NCBI GenBank assembly: GCA_026225945.1
Contig: JAMJFZ010001816.1
Location: forward strand, 511,001-575,000
Length of the DNA: 64,000 nt
From: Cricetomys ansorgei
Taxonomy: Eukaryota > Chordata > Mammalia > Rodentia > Nesomyidae
Reading direction: 5' to 3'
The position numbers were made by a program, and so were the translations under genes. The notes under the pieces are model-generated. The model saw only the letters and a list, made by a program, of their open reading frames with translations. It was not told the origin of the DNA and made no database searches. This document shows, piece by piece, positions 46,595 through 59,540 of the stretch (position 1 is its first letter; each line of letters starts with the position of its first letter).

Positions 46595-48785
46595 TGTAAG
46601 CACATGTACATATACACTATTTGGAAGTCTTAACAATTTCATATTAGAACATGTCATGAAGAATTTTCTTTTTTTTTCCTACCAAACATATACACAACTG
46701 GCTGCTGCCATGTTGTTTCCTCATTTCCTCTTTTTAACTTGCTTTCATTAAATAGTGAATTGGTTCCTAAATAGAATTTTAAATAATGTTTCTTGGTATA
46801 CATAGTATGCTATATAGAATAAATAAATGTCACTATTTTGTTGGTTCATTTTGTAAGGACTTCAATTTTTATCTGTCTTTCCACTGCAAATTCAGGTTCA
46901 AATTCCTTAAAAATGGGAAAACCAACAGCTGTAATACACCAACTGGGTAACCATGATTCACCAACCTTTATCAACAGTTAACACCTGCTTCACAGACTAA
47001 AAAGCATTTGTGAATATCACAGAAGTCATGAAAATCTCTTATTTTACACCTGCTGAAAAGCATGTTTCAAATGCCATCTGATGTTTTCCAATAATCATTT
47101 GCATAACCCAGAATACTGACATGATTCAGTGAGGTGATCATTGTCACCTATTGATGCATGAGACAAATCTAATTTAAGAAAATTTAGCAGAAAGACCCAG
47201 GACAATGACATGTGACTGACAGTTAATAGCTATTTTATCTAATTCTGTTTACCCTTATTTAAAATGTGCATGTGTCTTTACTTCCAGTGAATGTGTTTGC
47301 TCATCAAGAAAACAGCAGCACACTGATTGTAGCCTTCACAGATGAATGACCTTTTTATTGTCCTGCTTTCTTTATCTACCAAAACAAAACAAACAAAACA
47401 AAACAGACATAAATAAGACGGATGATAATACATTAAAGATCAGGTCAAGATTAGCTTCATTGGTCTATGCTTATTTTATAAGTGTTTGCAATATTTTAAG
47501 AAGAATAGAACTATAAACACTTACAGCAGAAAAAATGAACAGTAGTACAATATTTAAAAATCATCAATTGGCTTAGAGCACGACAATAACTTTATTATTT
47601 TATGTCAAATAAGCAACCCTAGAGGTTGCATTTCCATTTGTATCACATTGTCATTGTAGGCAAAATTAAAATAATTAAATTAGTTCCTCCTTATGCCCTG
47701 CCCCCAAAAGGCATATTGTTAGTGTTATTCCCAAACTCAAAGAGAAAAGAGTATTTTGTCAGCACATACAAATAAATGTACAGTGGTAATAGTTAAATAT
47801 CAGCTGTGACATTGTACATCCTATTTTAGGAAAAATTGACAACATGGCACTATCATAAATATATGAATTAAAAATAAACTATATGCTGCTGCTGCTAGAA
47901 ATAACTACATATAGGGTTACAGCAGGGATGCACTGAGCTAATAAACAAATTTGCCTGTGACATGTGCACAATCTCTACACAATACTTATTTCATAGCTTT
48001 GTGATAGAGAAAATATGGTTCTTGTATAAAATGAATAGAAAATATTTTGAGAGAGTTATAGGACGGCATCTGGCATCTAAAAATGAGAGCTCTCTTTTTT
48101 CATATTTCATACCAGTTTATTTTGACAACCACAGAAACAAAGTCAAAGGTTTCGTCAAGGATGTGTGGGCTGCATCCTCATCAAATGCATAGTTTCCACT
48201 TCCCAGAGGATTTAATGTCATTTCAATCAGAACAGTGCCTCTAGACAAATGCAGTAATAAATTGGAGATATCATCTTCACCCCGAGAAACCCAGAAAATG
48301 AGAACATAGAAATCATAACAAAGCTGGTGACATTAAATCATTCACCTTGTGTTGCACTTACAGTGTGCTGCAAAGGAGAACCTTTCTAGAAACAGATACA
48401 ATGAATGAACAGCGGCACCTTTAATATAGAAAAATTATTCATGGACCTTGATATATTTTGTATTTGAAGACTGCTGGAAGAAAGGATTATTACTATTATT
48501 GCCAAGAAATGGCTTATGTTTGAGGGGATGGATGGGCTAAACTCTATGTACTAAATACTATAACCAAACTCTTGTTTGGTCATTATATAATGAGAACATG
48601 AGTGAACATCACACTGTTACACAAATCAGTGCAACTATTATGTAAATCAAAAACAAATAAAACTTACATAATGACTATATAACAATCATGTATTGCCTTT
48701 ATTTAATGTTATACATTTTGCACGTATATTATAAGTATAGCTACTTTAAATTATATTTTTAAATTAATATTCTCCTTTATACTTT
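46595..48785. other. unassigned AT-rich DNA
   Basis: No gene or repeat family recognised. In particular, the missing part of the ERV (gag, protease, 5' LTR) does not reappear here. A short (AAAC)n stretch lies at 47382-47405. Confidence 0.55.
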
Positions 48786-48789
48786 GACT

Positions 48790-49500
48790 CCTGTCAATTT
48801 TTTCATTTACTGAAAGTAGATTATTTTCTCACATGCGATGTTGGCAGTTTCCCCTCTTTCTATTCCTTCCAGTCCCTTCTCACACCTCTCCCTTCCAGAT
48901 CTACTCCCTTTCTGTCTCTCATTGGAAAAGAACAAGCTTCTAAAAGATAACGATACATGACAAAATAAAACACAGAAAGATAAAACAAAAACTGCCACAT
49001 GGAGGCTGGAAAAGACAATACTACAGAAGAAAAAGAGACCCACTAATTCACACACTCAGGAGTCCCATAAAAATACTAACCTGAGAGCTATAGTATAAAC
49101 ACAGATGACTTGGTTTAGACCCATGTAGGTTCTGTACTTGATGCTTCAGGTTCTGTGAAATCAAAGGTGCCTTCCTCAGTTGATTCAGAGGGCCCTGTTC
49201 TCCTGGTGTCCTCCATCCCCTGTGGATCTTACACTCTTTGCTCCTGCCTCCTCTTTTGCTGGGTTCTCTGAGCTCTGAAGGGAGATATTTGACGAGACAG
49301 GCCATTTAGAGCTGTGTGTTCCAAGGTCCTTCACTTTCTGCATATTTTCTGCCCTAGGGTGTTTTAATTTGTTCCTGTCTGATGTTAGAGGAAGCTTCTC
49401 TGATGAGTAAGGCGCTGATCTATGAGTATAACAGAATTTCATTAGAAGTCTTTTTATTGCTATATTCCTTTTCAAGTCAGCACTATGGCTATCTGATTGT
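48790..49500 (-). mobile_element. LINE-1 3'-UTR fragment, inverted (copy 2 of the second type)
   Basis: The plus strand shows GGTTCTCTGAGCTCTGAAGG, CCATTTAGAGCTGTGTGTTC, AAGGTCCTTCACTTTCTGCA, GGAAGCTTCTCTGATGAGTA, and CTGATCTATGAGTATAACAG, a block order known from muroid LINE-1 3' regions in inverted orientation. Its minus-strand frames at 48.8-49.5 kb are by-products of this repeat. Confidence 0.65.
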
Positions 49501-49829
49501 GTAGATTCAATTGTCTGGAGTAGCCTGTCAGGTTTTAGTGGGTACTCTTTTTCTAAGAAATGCTGCTTGAAACTTGCCTTTATGACCTAAAATTTTACCA
49601 AACATGTAAATTATTTAATTATGTCATTTGAGATCACTTATAAGTACGTACTCAAGCTTCATACATGCTGAGTTTTAACGTGTTCAGAATTAACTGATGA
49701 CTCTGACAAGCATTATCACCAATCAGGGTATACTTTAGACTTTGAAGATTTAAATACTACAAGGTAAGCTAAATGCAGAGCCTTGATTATATCATGCTGC
49801 CTATTTTTACTTTGTGATCCATGCATACT

Positions 49830-49831
<2 letters not shown>

Positions 49832-49879
<48 letters not shown>
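49832..49879. repeat. (TG)24 microsatellite
   Basis: Uninterrupted TG run. Confidence 0.97.
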
Positions 49880-49881
<2 letters not shown>

Positions 49882-50675
49882 AATAACCAGACATCAGTCT
49901 ATTCACTGGTAACAGCAAAATTTTGAAAGCAATGCCCTCTCATCCCCAAATATGTTGGAAGCAGCATGTGGATTAGAGTGCCAAAATCTGATTGTGTCTT
50001 TTTGTGCTGTTCTGAGTCAGTAAGGCTGAAAAATAACTTTTTCTTTACAAAACTCCTGTCAATGATTGATTGAGACAATATAAGACTACACTCCTTGTTC
50101 CTATGACTTGTGCTTTGCCGTACAATGTGACAAAAAAAAAAAAAAGACGGCTTTTGTTCACTTTTAATTATTTTTTCAGATTAGACTACTTCTTCATAGA
50201 TTAGACTCTTAGATTAGGTTTCTTTTAGATTAGAATAGAGGAAATTGAACATCTTCTGAATAAACCATACCCCATTTTGGACAAACGACAGCAGGATTTA
50301 ATCTTTCTCATTTTATGTGGCATTGCCCCAGGTTTTGAAGAGCATTATGTATCTGGACAGTTTGTGCTTATTCAAAATCCATGGCCTGTATCCCATTGAG
50401 AAATAACTGCAAAGATCGCTTCAGATACTGCCAAATATTCCCTTAGAAATAAACTGCTGAGTTTATCACATATATACCACACATATATAACATATATCAT
50501 ATATATAACACTCACTGATATATTCCCGACATGCACACATTTTACAATACACACCCACATGTGAATATTCCCACTAATTTTAATAATCATATAGATATTG
50601 GCTCTCCACTTCCTTCACAGTGCATACACAAAAAATATAACCACACAATCATAATTAGTAAAAAAAAAAAAAAAC
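49880..50675. other. unassigned DNA
   Basis: A 13-14 base A run near 50131-50144 and a CATATATA tract at 50468-50512. No gene recognised. Confidence 0.5.
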
Positions 50676-50679
50676 CATG

Positions 50680-50785
50680 AATTTGAAGTAGACTGGGGAG
50701 GGTATTTGGAAGGGCTTGGAGAGAGGAAAGGGAATGGAGAAATGCTATAATTAAACTCTAATAAATAACAAACAACACCAATGGA
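50680..50785 (+). mobile_element. LINE-1 3'-end fragment
   Basis: GGGGAGGGTATTTGGAAGGG, then GAGAAATGCTATAATTAAA before an AATAAATAA end is the terminal part of a LINE-1 3' UTR. It is very short. Confidence 0.5.
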
Positions 50786-50824
50786 AAAGATGCAGACTGT
50801 CTTCGTAGTAGACCACTGTCTACT

Positions 50825-50960
50825 ACACATCAGGCAGCTCGAATTCTACTACTGCCTGTAAACACAACTCCAAGGGATCTGTGACCTCTGATTTTTGTGG
50901 GCATCTGTGCTCATGTGAATATATTCACAGAGAGACATACACACACCAGAGAAATATTAA
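50825..50960 (+). mobile_element. B3/B2-type SINE, 3' part
   Basis: CTACTGCCTGTAAACACAAC, CCAAGGGATCTGTGACCTCT, and GTGGGCATCTGTGCTCATGT with an ACACACACCAGAGAAATATT end follow the 3' half of a B3 element. The tRNA-like head is degraded. Confidence 0.65.
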
Positions 50961-50964
50961 GCAT

Positions 50965-52680
50965 TTAAAAATCTTTTTTAAATGTATCAGCTTAAAATAA
51001 ACATAATTTATTATGTTATTTCCTTATGACATTTCTTAAAAATTAAATGACTATCACTTTTTTTAAATGGTATATTGTAGTATAAGAATGTTATAATTTT
51101 GGACACTTAATATAACATACTAAAGCCTATTTCTCTCATTTTCTTCTTTAAGCAAAAATGTGTCTATGCTGTATAGGATATTAATGAAACTTATAATTTG
51201 AAATTAATTTACAAGTAAAAGGACGTACTTTACTTTTTATGATTGTTAGCTAGAGACTTTGAAGATGAGAAAGATAATTCGAATTAGTCCTTAACCATAT
51301 CTAGGCATGTTTTCTTTAAAAAAATCTTAAAGAGATGCCTGTCTACCTGAAATATATGGTAACATAAAAATAAATAATGAGTATCAAAATAACTGCAAAG
51401 GGTATAGTTAGATGCTTAGAGAAGAAATAACAATTATCAGTTGAGCATCTTTCTTTAATTGTCTAAGAAAAACAAAAGTAAATATTCTCACTATCCCTGA
51501 ACAAGGGTTCTATTTCACAACATTCTGGCAAGCATTTCTCTAGGTCTATATTTTATCCATAGCAAATCTGTATCCAGAGCTAAGAAAAGAGATTTACACC
51601 ATCCTGTCATTTTGAAACACTGCTGGTCTGTTTCACTGGTCTTCACCTTCTAAAACTCAATGAGTTTCTAGTTTGTTAGCCTCAATTTTCTCTGAGGTCA
51701 TATGAATCCATTTAACTCTGAACAGCTGCTGAATCTATAAGATGAAAGTACTGAAATTTTCAGTTGATAAGAAATTTTAGACTGTTGTAATCTTAGATAG
51801 TTTTTGCTTAGGAACAACTTTTAGCTCATAAAATATATGGAGATTTGGGTTCATTATCTATATATGCATATATTTTATTTCATACTCATATATATTTACA
51901 TGGACAAACATGTTTTCTCTTCCTTTTGGAATATATCTATATAGTCACTTGCTTTTTCACTTTCTTAAAGTAAACAAACATCATTTTTGTTTTAGAAATC
52001 CTCTAAATAATCTGGGATTCCTTTTATTTCTTATGTTTCCTGGAAGTTTTCTTTATTATTTACATCTATTTTTATATTTGCTAATAATTTTCAACTAATA
52101 AATTAGTAACATTTTTGCACATTATGTGGCTGTATATGAATATTTTATTTTACTGAGAAGCTCAGTTTTAGATAAAAAACCTTGAAGTAGATTTTCAGTT
52201 TCTTTCTCTTAGATCTAGTTTCCACAGTTAACAAACAGAACATCCAGGTGCATTGTGTAGCATTTCAATAATTCAATCTTGCATTTCCAAGAATTTGTCC
52301 TTGAGGTTAGAAAGACAACTTTCAAACTTGACTGTTTCATTATTAGATCTTATACTATTTTTACATACATCTTTACTGGTTAGAATTTCTGTTTATTTAC
52401 AAAATGGGTATATACTATAACTTAATTAAGGTTCCATTGTGAAAAATAATTGTTCTATGAGGCACAGGTACAACAATTAATGGTATTTAGCAAGAAAAAT
52501 AAGTCTACACAGGTTATTGATTGTGCAGATGTCATCGTTACTACAGATTTGATGATGTCATTAACACTAGTAATTTAAAAATACAAGCATAATTTCACTA
52601 TGCAGTTTATGATGATCTAGAAATTCTAACTGATCTCCTTTATTCTTTAAACATAATTATAGGCATATACCAACACCTCC
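50965..52680. other. unassigned AT-rich DNA
   Basis: Nothing supported. Confidence 0.55.
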
Positions 52681-52684
52681 ATTG

Positions 52685-52768
52685 TATGTAGTGCTAAGGG
52701 TCAAACTCTGGGCTTCATCATATTATAAAATCACTTTGCCAATTGAGCTACAACACCAGCTTCTCATT
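52685..52768 (-). mobile_element. ID-type (BC1-related) SINE or ID half of a B4
   Basis: The plus strand reads AAGGGTCAAACTCTGGGCTT, then CTTTGCCAATTGAGCTACAA and CACCAGCTTC. This is the inverted tRNA-Ala-derived ID pattern (gggtTcaaactc B box; gagctaca A box). Confidence 0.6.
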
Positions 52769-52769
52769 C

Positions 52770-53395
52770 AATTATTTATCAAGGTGTCCAAAGTAAACAC
52801 AAATAATTATATTACTTAATGCTCCAAGGAAATATTAGTTATTATAAAATATTTTCAAATGTCTATCTTGGGACATCACTTGTAGTATATTTTGTTACTC
52901 AAAAGGCAGTGTTAAATTCTATCCATATTTGAAAACAATAGATGGTAGCCAGTGTTACAACTAACTAATGAAAGTGTTTTTTATCTAAGTCAATAAAAAT
53001 TTGCCAATTCTTTATACTACAATAAACAATTTAACATACTATGAAAATGTCCTGGGCATGTTCATTCCTGAAAATGTTCTTTAAACTGAAGTCACATTTT
53101 GTGTCATTTTAGCTTAATTAATATATTAGTTTTACTCGAGGTAATTTTTTGTGGAGTGACTTATTCTGAAATCTGTGACAATGTAACATGCCATGTTCAT
53201 TTTTCCTCAAAAACATCTTCATGTTTCCTCCATGTTCTTGTTTTCTTTGGGGTCTATGACTGATATTTATAATAACAGATATTCTCCAATTACCTTGAGA
53301 TATTTTTAACTTGCCTTCTAGCTCTGATATAATCTCTATCTTGCTGTGTAAAGCATACAATGCATCTGCATCATGTAAAATAATGTATTGCCGTT
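52770..53395. other. unassigned DNA
   Basis: Nothing supported. Confidence 0.5.
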
Positions 53396-53399
53396 ATTC

Positions 53400-53542
53400 T
53401 TTTTTTTTTCAAGACAGGATTTTCCTGTCTGGTTGTCTTGGAACTCACTCTGTAGATCAGGCTGGCCTCAAACTCGCAGAGATCTGCCTGCCTATGCCTC
53501 CAGAGTGCTGGGATTAAAGGCCTGTGCCACCATCGCCTGTCT
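53400..53542 (-). mobile_element. B1 SINE
   Basis: A full-length inverted B1: T run (53400-53409), AAGACAGGATTTTCCTGTCT, GAACTCACTCTGTAGATCAG, GCTGGCCTCAAACTCGCAGA, GTGCTGGGATTAAAGGCC and a TGTGCCACC end. It is the least diverged SINE in the window. A GTTATT on each side could be part of a target-site duplication. Confidence 0.95.
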
Positions 53543-53544
53543 GT

Positions 53545-54268
53545 CTGTTATTAATATTATTGTTATTGTTAATATCTTAAAATTGTAGAGAAAAAAGTAT
53601 AAATGCAAAAAGTGTCAATATTAGATCACGGATGTGTAAATGAAAGTCTATCACTTTCTGAATTCTAAAAATCAAACACATACACACGGTAGGAGAGATT
53701 TTTTAATGCTTTGAGTTATTTTTCACTCCATGCTTGCTCTGACACTTCACATCCAATCCATCAACAAAACCCATGGGTTTTGAAAGATATCCAGGGGCAG
53801 TTGAAATTTCTCTAGATATTTGCAGCTCCACGGCTAAACTCTGAGCATGTGTCTGTTTCAATATGGCTTTCTTCATGATGTTTACCTGACGAATGGACAT
53901 AAAACCAACTTGTGTCTCGTCCCTTAGGGCACAACTGAAATAAAGTGAAATATGGGCTCTTCACTGTGAACGAAAATGTACAGGCTAAGCAGTATAGATT
54001 AAGATTAAAATGAGCCAGCAGGACAGTTCTTTGATTTTGTCACTCTTCTCTGGACAAGAAAATGAAGAGAAGCTGTTATAGCAATAAGGCAGAAATGCAT
54101 ACTGCCCTGCTGAGAGGCAGTTTAGCTGTGGATAATGAGGAGTTATATGCAGACACGTCTAAAAGAAGAGTCCATTGAGATGAGGGGAAAATCAGCCCAT
54201 AAGCATGTACATGCTGGAAACCATTATATATACAAAATTAGGTTTTCAGCAAGATTTATAAAAGATTT
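53545..54268. other. unassigned DNA with one odd minus-strand frame
   Basis: The frame at 53703-53900 (65 codons, minus strand) has protein-like composition and is preceded in minus orientation by a pyrimidine-rich AG boundary near 53938-53950. I do not recognise the product. No other feature is supported here. Confidence 0.35.
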
Positions 54269-54270
54269 AT

Positions 54271-54360
54271 AATAATATTTATTATTATTTTTTGTTATTA
54301 TTATTTTATCATTACTACTACTACTATTACTACTACTACTACTACTACTATTACTACTTA
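54271..54360. repeat. (ATT)n then (ACT)n trinucleotide repeat
   Basis: A degenerate TTA/ATT run passes into TAC/ACT units from about 54311. Confidence 0.92.
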
Positions 54361-54453
54361 CTTGATTATTCTCCACAAGTTAGATGCCTTGGCATTCCTA
54401 CCATGCTCACCTAAAGAGATGTGTTAAACTCTTTTGACTGTATTCTTATATAG

Positions 54454-54458
<5 letters not shown>

Positions 54459-54486
<28 letters not shown>
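54459..54486. repeat. (CA)n microsatellite
   Basis: Uninterrupted CA run. Confidence 0.95.
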
Positions 54487-54488
<2 letters not shown>

Positions 54489-54489
54489 G

Positions 54490-55970
54490 CAGTATTTTAA
54501 AAACACAAAGCAGCATTGTTGATGCCTAATGGAACTGTCATTGCAAAAATCCATCCCTCACCATAATATTCTTTACATTCTTTATTAGTTCACAATATAA
54601 TCAAAAGAAATTGTCTCTTTATAGACAATTGTATAAGTGAGCTAACTATTGTTTTCTCTAATGTAACCTTGCAAAAACAGTACAGAATCCTAGAAGTTGA
54701 ACAGAAAACTACTATTCCTCTTGAGAAAACAAAGGCACCTAGGATAATGAGTTTTGCTTCTCATTACAGCACAACTGTCTGGTTGGGAAAAACAAGTACC
54801 AGTGAGTTGTACTGAATCACTATCAACCCTAATCAATTTTCTATCCCATGCAACTGAGAGAAGAAAGCCACTGACTCTTTGTGGGACCTGACTGCTAGAG
54901 CTTTAGTAACCGTTTTTTGGCCTAGCCTGTGAATAAAAGCTGATAGCAACTATGATGGTGTAATTATTCAACCTTGAAACCAGCATAGGTATTAAACTGG
55001 TTGTTCTTGTTACTAGTGAAACCTTAAGATTTCTTTCATTTTTCCAGATAATACAATCATTGATAGATTATAAAGCTTTACTGATTCTTTAATTCATGCT
55101 TTTGGATAGCCTGACTGTTCTATTGCATTAGAGACTATACACCACCAGATTCAAAGAACAACTTTAGGGTCACCACCTGTTATGATAAAATGAAGCTTCT
55201 GAGTAAACAGTCTGAGATATTCTCAAGATGAACAAAGGCTAATTCTGTGATAATTCTTGCAGCAAAAAGGTGCTTGGCTGTCAGCCATGAAACATGGTGT
55301 CATACTTGTCTCACCATAGTTCTGAGGACTTTCAGCCAGTCCATACACTTGTGTTTATCCTAGACTATAACAAATCACCACAGATGTAAAACCACAGATG
55401 TTATTCACTACTCATCCAATTGTTCAGTGTTGTATAGGCCATAAGTTGAGTTTGTCATGATCTGGTTCTCTCTCAAATTATTACAATGTCAAGGAAGTTG
55501 TTACACAAGTTGAGTTCCTTTTTTTCATATCTTACTCATATATTTCTTCTTCAGCTTGTGTTTTGGGTCAAGTGCCCTTGCTTCTTTTGTTTACTCCCAG
55601 ATGCTACAAAATATCAACATTATTTGATTCATGATCCTTTCCATATTCAAGCTAGTATAAGATAGCAGTACTAGATAAAAATTTCATTGGCTGATGGTGA
55701 CTCTTTCTCTTGTCTGCCTTTCACATTACTTTTTCCACAATTTTCCTTATGTTACCCTCAGCTATCAAAAATTAAAATATATAAAATTATTACTCCAGCC
55801 TGGACTGCTAATTACTGAATAGACCAGATACTATCCAGCTAGTGACACATAAAAATAAAACAAGACAAAAAGCATGAACATGGAAGGGTGTTGTATGTAG
55901 AGTTAGAAGTTCTAGAGTGGGAGTAGGAGGGAGACAAATTAGGTTAGGGTTATGCATAATTAAAGTGTTA
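54490..55970. other. unassigned DNA
   Basis: Nothing supported. Confidence 0.55.
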
Positions 55971-55974
55971 GGGG

Positions 55975-56165
55975 TTGGGGAGATTGCTCAGTAGTTAAAA
56001 GCACTGGCTGCTCTCCCAGAGTATCCAGGGTTTGATTCCCAGAACCCACACATTAACTGTAGTCCTAAGGAATCCAGTGCCCTCTTCTGGCTTCTAGGGG
56101 CACCAGACACATATGTGTTGCATAGACATAAAACACTCGTACATTTAAGATACAAATATTAATAA
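55975..56165 (+). mobile_element. B3/B2-type SINE
   Basis: GGGGTTGGGGAGATTGCTCA (tRNA-like head with A box), GTTAAAAGCACTGGCTGCTC, GGGTTTGATTCCCAGAACCC (B box), then GTGCCCTCTTCTGG, and a CATAAAACACTC 3' end. It is well preserved. Confidence 0.92.
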
Positions 56166-56169
56166 GAAG

Positions 56170-58010
56170 TAATTGGAATACATTACATTCATGTTCAAAA
56201 TTATCAAAAGTATAAATTTGTTAAAAAATAAAATTTAAATTAAAGCATTCAAAACTAGAGGAGGTATTTACCTTAAATATAAAGGAAAACATAAAGATAT
56301 TTAATAAAGTACATATATTAGCATGGTATATTCTTAAGGCCATAAGTGATTAATACAGAAATTCATTTAAAAGTCACTAGATGGATTAATCAGGCTATTT
56401 TCCACTTCATAAAGAATGAGAATATGATATTTCTCTACATGGTCATTTAGAAGCATCTCCCAAACTTGTTCTTATCACAAAATCAATTGCAATAGTTACA
56501 TGCCTAACTTTTCTGCTGTCATGGGAACTTTGGAAACTTGATCTTCAACTCCAATCATAACCTTTTAATATTTAAATTCACGTATGGTGGTAAGCAGAAT
56601 AGTGTTCATATCATAGTTTATAGTTCATATTCGCTTGTCTGCATCATATAAACTTCTTAAATATTTTTATATACATGCAAATTCTAACTAGTCCTATCTA
56701 GACATAGCTTAATCTTATACCATGTTTATTTACAAGTCATTCTGCCATGGTCTTCTAAATAGAGTTTAACTATTAATTTTTGTGCTCCTGTGATCAATTT
56801 GGTCTATGGTAAATTGGAAAAGTTATTACGCATATAGGTTAGACACAAGAGAAATGACAAATGAGATCAGAGTAGGAGTGTTTATTCTTAATTGATTAGT
56901 GTGTGGGATGGCTAGTAACTGCAGTTTACTCTTCCCAGATGTTTACAGCCAGAGACTGTAACAGTCTACAGTGATCTACCAATACTAAACCCTCCTTATA
57001 TTGTTCCTAATAAGCATGTTGAGCTTCCAGGTTGTCGCAGGGGCAGTAGAGAACCACAAGCAATATTATATCGACTAATGTACAAATATCTTTGTGTCTG
57101 TCTTTACTTCATTCTCTTTCCTTCCCTTGCAGTGGTCCCAGAATGCAATCTGCACAGCATGCCACAAGAGCAAAAAATATTGAGCTTAGCTTTTGGTTTT
57201 AAAAGTTTGATCTATCATAACAGACAAGGCAGATAAGAATAGTTTATGTCATGATGAGCTGAAAGGCAGAGAAAGGGGAAACTCTGGTACTGGAGTGGCT
57301 GCCACACTTTTCTGCCTTTATAGTATTCGGCTCCAGCCCATGCTACAGTGCCACCCATATTCATGGTAAAAAACAAAAATCCCTTAAAATGACTCTCTTT
57401 GGATACACTCTAAAAAATCTACTTCCAAAGGTATACTTTACCAGACTGTGTAGCATGAGCAGATTCCTGCACACTTATGAAAGCCATAAGGCTATCATGG
57501 ATGGTAAATTGATGGGATGGAAATTTCCTCAAGGAGTTACTTCTATTCATAACTTTGCCATTCTAAGACAGGGATCTCATATATGCTCTTCCATGATAGT
57601 CTATACTTTGCTATTGTAAAAATTTCTTATTGGTTTTTTGATTGATTTTTAATGTTATTACAATATAAAACTGGAAGTAAATATTATATATGGCCTTTCT
57701 ATTAAAATTTCGATACTATCATACTACTATCTGTCAAGAAGTGGGAAATAACAATTGCACAGTCCTTATCTAGAGAAGAACTGAGAGTAGCTTTAATTTA
57801 TTACAAAATGCAAAGCAATATGAAAGGCAGGATAAGTGCAGAGAATGCAGAAAACTGTTCACCAATATACCTTTAATGGTCAATCTTCATCGTCAATTTG
57901 ACTACTTTATTATTTCTTGTTTCACATTGTTCAGTGTTTCAGGCAAGATACTTTGCAGTCATAAGATTTTTTAAAATTTTCTGACAAATAATTTTGATAG
58001 TTGTTTTATT
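56170..58010. other. unassigned DNA
   Basis: A 76-codon plus frame at 57389-57619 has no recognisable family. Nothing else is supported. Confidence 0.5.
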
Positions 58011-58014
58011 GGTC

Positions 58015-58560
58015 AGGGTTTTTCTAGAGGAAAAGAATCAATAATATCTATACAGAAAGAGATGTGAGGAGGAGAATTTAAAGAGAGGGAGCTGGAGACA
58101 GAAACATATGAGGGGTATTTATTGGCTTAGTTTATAGTATGAGGTCTGGATATTCTAACATTAGCTAATACTTGTCTATAAACCGAGGAGCCAAAGATTC
58201 CTTTAGAAAGTCAATCCAAGGAGGCTGATGTTGGACCAGTCATAATCTGGTGATGAAACCATGAAGATCCTGCAAAATCACTGGTATTAAATTCCCATTG
58301 ATAGTGAAGAAATTGGGATCTGATGACAATGAAAGATGTTAGCAACAGAGATAAACACACTTGACATGAAGAATATGCAAATGAGATATGCAAATGCTGC
58401 CATTTTATTGTGCTTTTTTTAACATATGCCTCCTCCTCCTGTTTTAAAATATGCCCACAGTGAGGTATGTCACTATCCCACTTATTACATTTTCTCTGGA
58501 ACCCCCATCTCATACACGGCATTTCACCCTCTTCAATCTTGATTTGGTCAGGTTGACCAT
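58015..58560 (+). mobile_element. dispersed repeat (GGTCAGGGTTTTTCTAGAGGA type)
   Basis: The opening GTCAGGGTTTTTCTAGAGGA with GAGGGGTATTTATTGGCTTA recalls a common muroid/mammalian dispersed repeat that begins near 'ggtcagtgttctctagaggaa'. The rest is too diverged to be sure. The minus-strand 103-codon frame at 58211-58522 falls wholly inside it. Confidence 0.45.
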
Positions 58561-58564
58561 CATG

Positions 58565-59155
58565 AATGACATCATAGTTTAAATCTCTATTTCAAACTTT
58601 TACGCTCCATGATTTACATAAGAATTGATAGGTTTTATAAGATTTGTTTTCTCAAAAAAACACCAAAACACAAAAAAACCCAAAACTTTGACCTTTCATT
58701 TCCATTGTCATCTGCCTTCAGAGACTTTATTCCATAACCGTTCCTTGTTTGACTCTTGTCCATTTTAACATACAGATTCCAAAATTTCAGTCGATGCTAA
58801 AGTTGAACATTTATTTTATCTTTTTCTGCTAATTTGATTTATAATGATACTTAAGGAATAACTATTTATTATATATAATAGCATTTTTGGAATACAATGA
58901 GGTTATCTAAATAAACTGAAATAAATAAGCGCAAGACATTAGTAAATGATAGAATCTTTCCTGTAGCATTCCCACCACACAGAGAAGTCTGTTACCAGAT
59001 AAATTTACAAGAAATATACCTTGGTCCTTACATAGTTTAGTCTGCTTATCAACTAAGCGTTGTTCATACATATGTAAAATAATTTCTATATTGTTTCTTA
59101 TCATAGTGACATATTTTGTCTTAAATTTTGTCTCCAGAATGCTCAGTTTCTGGAA
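58565..59155. other. unassigned DNA
   Basis: Nothing supported. A short A/C-rich stretch (CACCAAAACACAAAAAAACC) lies at 58661. Confidence 0.5.
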
Positions 59156-59159
59156 TCTG

Positions 59160-59540
59160 GGGAAGAAGCTCTACCAGATAAAGCTGCTTGCTCTGAAAGC
59201 TAGAGGATCTAAATCTGACTTTCAAGCACTCTCTCTAAAAGCACAGCATGTCTGTGTGCTAGTAATCTCACTGTTTTGGAGTGGAGACAGGTAGATCCCA
59301 GGAGATCTCTGGCTAGCCAGCCTAACCTATAATGAAATCTTTTGGTTGAGTGAATGACATTGTCTCAAGAGAACAATGCAAAGACAAATGGAGGAAGCTA
59401 TATACTAGAATCCTTGCTCTGACTTCAGCTTACATACTTGGGTATGCATATTTACATAATAAGATGGGTTCACCACACATATGCACATGCCCTACACATA
59501 AACAATACAGATCACACACTGCACACAACAGTAAATTCTG
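59160..59540 (+). mobile_element. B4-type composite SINE
   Basis: A diverged tRNA/ID-like head (AGATAAAGCTGCTTGCTCTG) joins a B1-like body (CTCACTGTTTTGGAGTGGAG, GCTAGCCAGCCTAACC, ATTGTCTCAAGAG), followed by a CACATATGCACATGCCCTAC tail region. This is the layout of a B4/ID-B1 composite. Confidence 0.7.

Noticed and set aside
48807..49475. Three minus-strand frames of 82-96 codons
   Set aside because: They fall in an inverted LINE-1 3' UTR and share no protein signature.
58211..58522. 103-codon minus-strand frame
   Set aside because: Lies inside a probable dispersed repeat; no domain recognised.
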